Source of the DNA: JBLHKS01 sp047620505
Lineage (GTDB): Bacteria; Verrucomicrobiota; Verrucomicrobiia; Verrucomicrobiales; DEV007
Length of the DNA: 9,492 bases
Assembly: GCA_047620505.1 (NCBI GenBank)
Contig: JBLHKS010000252.1
Coordinates: 1 to 9,492, forward strand
Direction: 5' to 3'
Shown: positions 5,590 through 9,492 of the stretch, piece after piece
Layout of the letters: each line of letters opens with the position of its first letter
How positions within the stretch are numbered: position 1 is the stretch's first letter
Notes under the pieces: generated by a model
The model's input: the letters and a program-made list of their open reading frames with translations, nothing else
The model's database searches: none
What the model was told of the DNA's origin: nothing
Position numbers and translations under genes: made by a program

Positions 5590-6366
5590 ATGCTCGACAA
5601 GGTCAACCAGCGTAGCTGGGACTCTCGTGACGGCGTGCGTTCGCTGATTTCCGACGAGGATCTCCAGCCCCCCGAAGCGCACATTTTCCAGCATCTGCTG
5701 GCTGAGGAACTGCGTGATGCGCGGGTGCTCGAACTCGGCGTTGGGACCGGTCGCGTCACCAAACACCTGCTGGAGCTAACGCCGAATCTCGTCGGAATCG
5801 ACTACGCGCCGAACATGGTCGCGATCTGCAAGGAACGATTTCCGGACGCCGAATTTCACGAAGCCGACGTCCGCGATCTCGCCGCGTTTCGCGATGGCGA
5901 GTTCGATTGCGTCGTCTTTTCCTACAACGGTCTCGACTACATTTCGCACGCCGACCGGCTCGCGGCGTTGAACGAAATCTGGCTCGTGCTCAAACCCGGC
6001 GGGCGGTTTGTGTTTTCGACCCACAACCTCAGCGGCGCGGAGTTTCCGGGGCCGTGGTCGCTGAAGAACATCGCCTTCACGCTCAATCCGCTGCTGCTCG
6101 CCAAGCGCTGCTACGCCTACGGTCGCGGCATTTTCAACCATCTCAGAAACCGGCGACATCAGGAAGAGGGAGAGGGTTACTGCATCGGCAATGACGCGCT
6201 GAACTACACAATCCTGACTTACTACATCAGCCCCGAGGCGCAGCTCGCGCAGCTGGAGGAATTCAACTTCGGCGACGCGCGTCTCTTCGACTTGGCGGGC
6301 ACCGAACTCCAAGCCGGCGAGCCTACCGACACACCTTGGATCTACTACGTGACGACAAAACAATGA
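5590..6366 (+). CDS. Class I SAM-dependent methyltransferase (type 11/25-like)
   Basis: The protein has 258 residues and is predicted to be cytoplasmic, with no signal sequence. The class I Rossmann fold is clear. Motif I is VLELGVGTGRV (residues 46-56). Motif post-I is LVGIDYAPNM, with the acidic residue expected to hold the ribose of SAM. Motif II is FDCVVFSYNGLDYI, and motif III is LVLKPGGRFVFSTHN. The C-terminal third (about 155-258) is aromatic and basic. It contains KRCYAYGRGIFNHL and ALNYTILTYYIS, and probably shapes the acceptor site. The substrate cannot be read from the sequence; relatives act on small molecules, sugars, lipids or proteins. The gene lies between two YHS lipoprotein genes and overlaps the next methyltransferase by 4 nt (ATGA), so the pair is translationally coupled. 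Why methyltransferases sit in a metal operon is unclear. Confidence 0.9.
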   Translation: MLDKVNQRSWDSRDGVRSLISDEDLQPPEAHIFQHLLAEELRDARVLELGVGTGRVTKHLLELTPNLVGIDYAPNMVAICKERFPDAEFHEADVRDLAAFRDGEFDCVVFSYNGLDYISHADRLAALNEIWLVLKPGGRFVFSTHNLSGAEFPGPWSLKNIAFTLNPLLLAKRCYAYGRGIFNHLRNRRHQEEGEGYCIGNDALNYTILTYYISPEAQLAQLEEFNFGDARLFDLAGTELQAGEPTDTPWIYYVTTKQ

Positions 6367-7118
6367 CTCTGCGCCGCATCATTTCGATTCCCGGCAAGCT
6401 GCTTCGCATCTTCAGCGAGCACGGTTTCCACGATGGAATCGGCACGCTCATCAATTTTGCTCGCGACCGCCGCGCGGATCGAAGTTTCGGCGTTACCACG
6501 AATCGCAGCTACCTTTTGCGCGACCACGGTGTCGAAGACGAAAACTACGTCGACTACGGCCCGATCACCTACGCCGCCCTGCGCGCCGCAATCCGCGCCT
6601 GCTCGGTAACGATGAACGGCTCAAACGTTTTCATCGACTTCGGCGCCGGTCGCGGCCGGGTCTTGTTGGAAGCGGCGACGCATCCGCTCAAGCGCGTCAT
6701 CGGCGTCGAATTCATGCCGGAACTCGCCGAGCAAGCCGAGCAAAACATCGCGACCGCGCGCGAACACGGCCGGCTGCGTTGCGATGAAGTCGAGGTGCTT
6801 CGTGAGGACGCGACCGAATTCGTGATCCCGCCCGAAGCGACAATCCTGCACTTCTTCAATCCCTTCCGCGGGCCCATCCTCGATCGCGTTGTCGAAAACC
6901 TCGCCGCCTCGCTCAGCGCGAACCCGCGCAAAATCTTCGTCCTCTTCGCCAATCCCGACGACTTCGACCGCATCCTTAAAAACAGCTCGCCGATTCCCAC
7001 CGAATGGATCAAGAATGAAAAAACCATCACATGGCCGCTTTTCCGAACTGATGAAAACGAACTCGGAAACGTCTACCGAAACTACGTCATCGATTCCACC
7101 AACAACTCAACAACCTGA
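6363..7118 (+). CDS. Second class I SAM-dependent methyltransferase
   Basis: The predicted protein has 251 residues. The ATG at 6363 overlaps the previous stop as ATGA and is preferred to an in-frame ATG at 6336, which would overlap by 31 nt. The N-terminal 85 residues are mostly helical and basic (RRIISIPGKLLRIFSEHGFHDG). The Rossmann core begins with motif I FIDFGAGRGRVLLEA (from residue 90). IGVEFMPELAEQAEQNI (post-I) and ILHFFNPFRGPILDRVV (motif II/IV position, FNPF) follow. The FNPF motif replaces the usual acidic or NPPY type. The core with a DFGAGRG loop is found in several uncharacterised methyltransferases of exopolysaccharide and secondary-metabolite loci, but no substrate can be assigned. 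It does not look like a close copy of the upstream methyltransferase: beyond the SAM motifs I see little similarity. It ends 8 nt before the next lipoprotein gene, which shows co-transcription. Confidence 0.87.
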   Translation: MTLRRIISIPGKLLRIFSEHGFHDGIGTLINFARDRRADRSFGVTTNRSYLLRDHGVEDENYVDYGPITYAALRAAIRACSVTMNGSNVFIDFGAGRGRVLLEAATHPLKRVIGVEFMPELAEQAEQNIATAREHGRLRCDEVEVLREDATEFVIPPEATILHFFNPFRGPILDRVVENLAASLSANPRKIFVLFANPDDFDRILKNSSPIPTEWIKNEKTITWPLFRTDENELGNVYRNYVIDSTNNSTT

Positions 7119-7126
7119 CAACTGAC

Positions 7127-7429
7127 ATGAAACTCAAGAATCTCATTCTCGCCCTCCTCGCCTCGACCGCCGTTGCGTTCACGCTCGCCTCTTGCGGCGA
7201 CGACCACGATCACGCTGATCACGACCACGGCGATGGCGGCTCAGCAGCAGCTGACCCCACCGCCGACGGCTACCCGCTGAAAACCTGCGTCGTTTCCGGC
7301 GAAGAACTCGGCAGCATGGGCGAGCCGGTCATCGTCAAGCACGGCGAGGTAACGGTTAAACTTTGCTGCAAATCCTGCATCGATGACTTCAACGCCGAGC
7401 CGGAGAAATTCGTCGCGAAACTAAAGTAG
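7127..7429 (+). CDS. His-rich YHS-like lipoprotein, paralogue of the 4422 protein
   Basis: The protein has 100 residues. The signal sequence KNLILALLASTAVAFTLASC ends in a lipobox with Cys23 as the lipidated residue. A short Asp/His tract (DDHDHADHDHGD, about 25-36) follows. The YHS/TRASH-like domain runs from YPLKTCVVSGEELGSMG (Cys54) to KLCCKSCIDDF (Cys80, Cys81, Cys84) and the tail NAEPEKFVAKLK. The domain is strikingly like that of the protein at 4422-4694: YPL..C, ELGSMG.P, CCK.C, FNA.P.K and AKLK are shared. The N-terminal regions differ, one being an Ala-rich signal without His and the other a lipoprotein with a His tract. It should be membrane-anchored and bind soft metal. It is the last gene of the methyltransferase cluster; the leader ahead of the ATG is CA-rich. 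A strong hairpin follows. Confidence 0.87.
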   Translation: MKLKNLILALLASTAVAFTLASCGDDHDHADHDHGDGGSAAADPTADGYPLKTCVVSGEELGSMGEPVIVKHGEVTVKLCCKSCIDDFNAEPEKFVAKLK

Positions 7430-7445
7430 TCGCCCCGCTGAATTT

Positions 7446-7471
7446 GCTCGCCGGGAGTTGACCCGGCGAGC
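7446..7471 (+). terminator. Perfect 10-bp hairpin between convergent genes
   Basis: GCTCGCCGGG (7446-7455) and CCCGGCGAGC (7462-7471) pair perfectly around the 6-nt loop AGTTGA. It lies 16 nt after the stop at 7429 and 24 nt past the stop of the convergent gene at 7496. Neither strand has a good T tract, so it may be a weak or bidirectional terminator, or an mRNA-end stabiliser. Confidence 0.6.
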
Positions 7472-7495
7472 TTCGACGCAGATCCGCCAGCCAAA

Positions 7496-8329
7496 TCAGT
7501 GGTCGTGATGGGTGTGCGGAATCAGGAGGAACTTCTCCGTCCTGACATCGCCAAAAGACACGGTCACTTGGGCCTTGAACTTCGGGCCCATCAACCATGC
7601 GGCGTCGGCGCCGGTTTCGCCGGGGAAGATGAAGTAGTTGGTCTGGCCGTCGCGCATGTTCGGCTCGCCGTCTTCGTCTTCGTTTTTCGCGGTGTTGCGC
7701 ACCACGAGGGTGACGCTGGCTTCTTTGGCGTCTTCAAACGCGACCGTGATCTTGGCGTCGGCGGCGAGGTCGAACGGCTTTTTGCCATCGGCGCTGGTCA
7801 GCCAAAGTTCGAGGTCGCCTTTGTCGTCGTGCAGCTTCAGTTCGAGACGGCCACCCTTGAAGTCGGCGAGCATGCCTTCGTGGGGACCGATGACGTCTTT
7901 GCGGAGTGGAATCGAACCCACCGACTTGGCGCCGTTCGGCTTCTGGATTTGGACCCACCATTTTGCTCCTTCCGGAAGAGGATCGGGGGCGACCGCATGA
8001 ATGTCGTAGTCGTCGTGCGCCGATGCGTAATCGCCTTTGCCTACGGTCGAGAGCGTGCGGTCATCCGTTCCGATCCACGCCCGGACGACCGTATCGCCCT
8101 TGTCGCTGTATGGGAGTTTGATGACGAGGTGGCCTTCTTTGCCCGCTTCGACTTTCCCGTGACCCTGCGCCGCTTCGACTTTGATGCCTTTAATGTCAAA
8201 CGTGCCGAGGGCGACTTCATCGTGGGCGTGGTCGTGTTCTTCGTCCTCCGCGGCGAGAGCCATTGGGGCGGAAGCGAATGCGAGCGCGGAGAAGGCCGCG
8301 ATTACAACAAGTGTATTTGGTCTATTCAT
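7496..8329 (-). CDS. His-rich periplasmic protein next to the RND pump, likely metal binding
   Basis: The protein has 277 residues. A signal peptide (residues 1-27, ending MALA-A) directs it to the periplasm. The mature protein begins with a DEEHDHAHDE cluster and ends with HTHHDH, so both termini carry His metal-ligand runs. The middle falls into two beta-rich halves. The first, about 40-145, contains GHLVIKLPYSDKGDTVVRAW and the KWWVQIQKPNGAKSVGSIPL segment. The second, about 150-270, contains HEGMLADFKGGRLELKLHDD, then LELWLTSADGKKPFDL and DAKITVAFEDAKEASVTLV. The second half looks like the small periplasmic domain found at the N-terminus of some heavy-metal RND adaptor proteins (ligand-like HEG, VELxxD, LWLTxADGKP). 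It may be a stand-alone version. The gene follows the RND pump on the same strand after 73 nt of CA-rich leader, so co-transcription is likely. A metal chaperone or sink role is inferred. Confidence 0.75.
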   Translation of the reverse strand: MNRPNTLVVIAAFSALAFASAPMALAAEDEEHDHAHDEVALGTFDIKGIKVEAAQGHGKVEAGKEGHLVIKLPYSDKGDTVVRAWIGTDDRTLSTVGKGDYASAHDDYDIHAVAPDPLPEGAKWWVQIQKPNGAKSVGSIPLRKDVIGPHEGMLADFKGGRLELKLHDDKGDLELWLTSADGKKPFDLAADAKITVAFEDAKEASVTLVVRNTAKNEDEDGEPNMRDGQTNYFIFPGETGADAAWLMGPKFKAQVTVSFGDVRTEKFLLIPHTHHDH

Positions 8330-8402
8330 AGGATTTGGATGTTGGTGTTTTTGGTTGAGTTAGGTTAATTGGTTCGGTTTCAGTTATTCTTAACGTCGTT
8401 CA
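8330..8402 (-). other. CA-rich, Shine-Dalgarno-free leader between the RND pump and the 8329 gene
   Basis: This 73-nt gap, read on the minus strand, is rich in A, C and T and low in G. It contains repeated CCAA and AACC runs and no clear hairpin, and no AGGAGG-like sequence precedes the ATG at 8329. Similar leaders precede the genes at 4422, 5056 and 7127. I see no separate promoter in it. Confidence 0.5.
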
Positions 8403-9492
8403 TTACTTGTCAGTTGGGTCGGGTTCTTGCTTGGCTTGTGGGTTTGGATTGTTGGCGATCACGCGGTGAATCGCCGCATAGCCCGCCGGGACGATGATGA
8501 GATTGAGAAAGGTCGAGGAAAGCAGGCCCCCGAGGATGACGACCGAGAGCGGAGCCAGGATTTCGTTTCCGGGCATGTCTCCTCTCAGGACGATGGGAAT
8601 CACCGCCAGCGCCGCGGTCAGGGCCGTCATCAGGATCGGGACGAGCCTCTCCGACGAGCCTTGCACGATTGCTTCGTACATACTTTTGCCCTCGTGCTTC
8701 ACCAAATGCTGGTAGTGGTTCACAAGGAGAATGCCGTTGCGCACGGCGATCCCGAAGAGGGTGATGAAGCCGACCATGCTGGCGATCGAGATAACCGGCG
8801 CTGTGTAGCGTCCGCCCAGGTTGAACAGAGCGACGGTATTGCCGATCACGCTGGGAGACTCGGCCAGGTAGATGGCGATGATGCCGCCGATGAGAGCGAG
8901 CGGAAGATTGACCAGCACCAGCAGCGCCACACGGAATGAACCAATGGCCAACTGCAGCAGCAGGGTCATGAAGAGAACGACGAGGCCGCTGAAGATAAAT
9001 ATCGTCTTACTGGCGGCTTGCTGCGCTTCGAACTGGCCACCGTAGTGCACCGTGTATCCGTGCTTCTGGACGATCGGATCGACCCGTTCGCGCACCTGTT
9101 CGACCATGTGCCCAAGGTTGTAACCCTCGTCGAGGTTCATCGTAACAATGGCCTTCCGTTGGGCATTCTGGCGGGCGATGAGATTCGAGGTCATTTCCGG
9201 GCCGATGTCCGCGACTTCGCTCAGACGCACCTGGGCGCCGCCTTCCCCGAGCAGGATCAGGTTGCCAAGGTCGCGGAGGTCGTCACGCTCCGATTCGTCG
9301 AGACGGACGGCCAGGTCGTAACGGCGCACGCCTTCGTTCACCCGGGCCACGATCGAACCGAAGATCGAGTCGCGCACCTGCTGGGCGGCGGAGAGCGGCG
9401 TGAGGCCAAAAGCGGCCAGATCCTCGGGACGGTAGCGTACCGGCAGGGACTGAATCATTACCTCCCGGCTCGCGGCCACGTCCCGGGCTCCC
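8403..9492 (-). CDS. CusA/CzcA-type heavy-metal RND efflux pump, C-terminal part
   Basis: The frame is open to the window edge at 9492, with GARDVAASREVMIQSLPVRY at the cut end, so this is the C-terminal part (about 362 residues) of a much longer pump. A GTG at 9479 is internal, not a start. The first 160 residues match periplasmic pore/docking sequence (RYRPEDLAAFGLTP, VRLDESERDDLRDL, LSEVADIGPEM). The membrane region then follows, with helices from TIFIFSGLVVLFMTLLLQL onwards and VNLPLALIGGIIAI. The RND signature SMVGFITLFGIAVRNGILLV is present, then RLVPILMTALTAALAVIPIVL and PLSVVILGGLLSSTFLNLIIVP. This is the heavy-metal (HME) class of inner-membrane proton antiporters, which export Cu/Ag or Zn/Co/Cd through an adaptor and an outer-membrane channel. 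The metal class cannot be decided, because the relevant charged residues of the N-terminal half are off the window. It likely shares a transcript with the gene at 7496-8329. Confidence 0.93.
   Translation of the reverse strand, partial: GARDVAASREVMIQSLPVRYRPEDLAAFGLTPLSAAQQVRDSIFGSIVARVNEGVRRYDLAVRLDESERDDLRDLGNLILLGEGGAQVRLSEVADIGPEMTSNLIARQNAQRKAIVTMNLDEGYNLGHMVEQVRERVDPIVQKHGYTVHYGGQFEAQQAASKTIFIFSGLVVLFMTLLLQLAIGSFRVALLVLVNLPLALIGGIIAIYLAESPSVIGNTVALFNLGGRYTAPVISIASMVGFITLFGIAVRNGILLVNHYQHLVKHEGKSMYEAIVQGSSERLVPILMTALTAALAVIPIVLRGDMPGNEILAPLSVVILGGLLSSTFLNLIIVPAGYAAIHRVIANNPNPQAKQEPDPTDK

Noticed and set aside
5776..6363. 195-codon minus-strand open frame opposite the first methyltransferase
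   Set aside because: The plus strand encodes clear SAM-binding motifs; the minus translation has none.
7499..8368. 289-codon plus-strand open frame opposite the His-rich periplasmic gene
   Set aside because: The minus frame has a signal peptide, His motifs and adaptor-like segments. The plus frame is a Val/Phe/Arg-rich mirror without features.
1..9492. CRISPR array, tRNA or rRNA gene, insertion sequence or transposase
   Set aside because: No regularly spaced repeats, no tRNA-like cloverleaf, no transposase-like protein and no terminal inverted repeats were seen.

Overview
The window is a GC-rich bacterial metal-resistance locus, most consistent with copper or a similar soft metal. Taxonomy is inferred and tentative. 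Most genes lack a Shine-Dalgarno sequence and have CA-rich, G-poor leaders. Small secreted YHS/TRASH-like proteins recur, and a multicopper oxidase is joined to a CopB-like outer-membrane segment. Together these suggest a Gram-negative bacterium of the Verrucomicrobiota or a nearby phylum.

Layout. (1) Positions 2-946 (+) hold the end of a CnrX-like periplasmic metal sensor and a complete ECF sigma factor, in the sensor-then-sigma order of cnrYXH. (2) Positions 1019-1598 (-) hold a cytochrome b561 gene split by a frameshift. (3) Positions 1776-4694 (+) hold a Cys-rich secreted protein, a large CopA-type multicopper oxidase with a CopB-like C-terminus, and a small YHS-like protein. (4) Positions 4691-5056 (-) hold a His- and Cys-containing secreted protein whose YHS-like domain appears cut off. 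A possible truncated gene start lies on the opposite strand at 4721. (5) Positions 5221-7429 (+) form a tight cluster: a His-rich YHS lipoprotein, two class I SAM methyltransferases, and a second His-rich YHS lipoprotein. It ends at a strong hairpin. (6) Positions 9492-7496 (-) hold the C-terminal part of a CusA/CzcA-type RND pump and a His-rich periplasmic protein.

How they may work together. The sensor and sigma factor would switch on the locus when periplasmic metal rises. The oxidase would detoxify the metal in the periplasm or at the outer membrane, the His/Cys-rich proteins would bind it, and the RND pump would export it. The best non-coding signal is a shared promoter-like motif in both divergent intergenic regions: RGGGWA, then 13-14 nt, then CGYW, preceded by a T-rich stretch ending in CA or GA. 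It occurs four times, once facing each of the four divergent genes at 1598(-), 1776(+), 5056(-) and 5221(+). I infer that this is the promoter of the ECF sigma factor encoded here. The role of the two methyltransferases is unknown.
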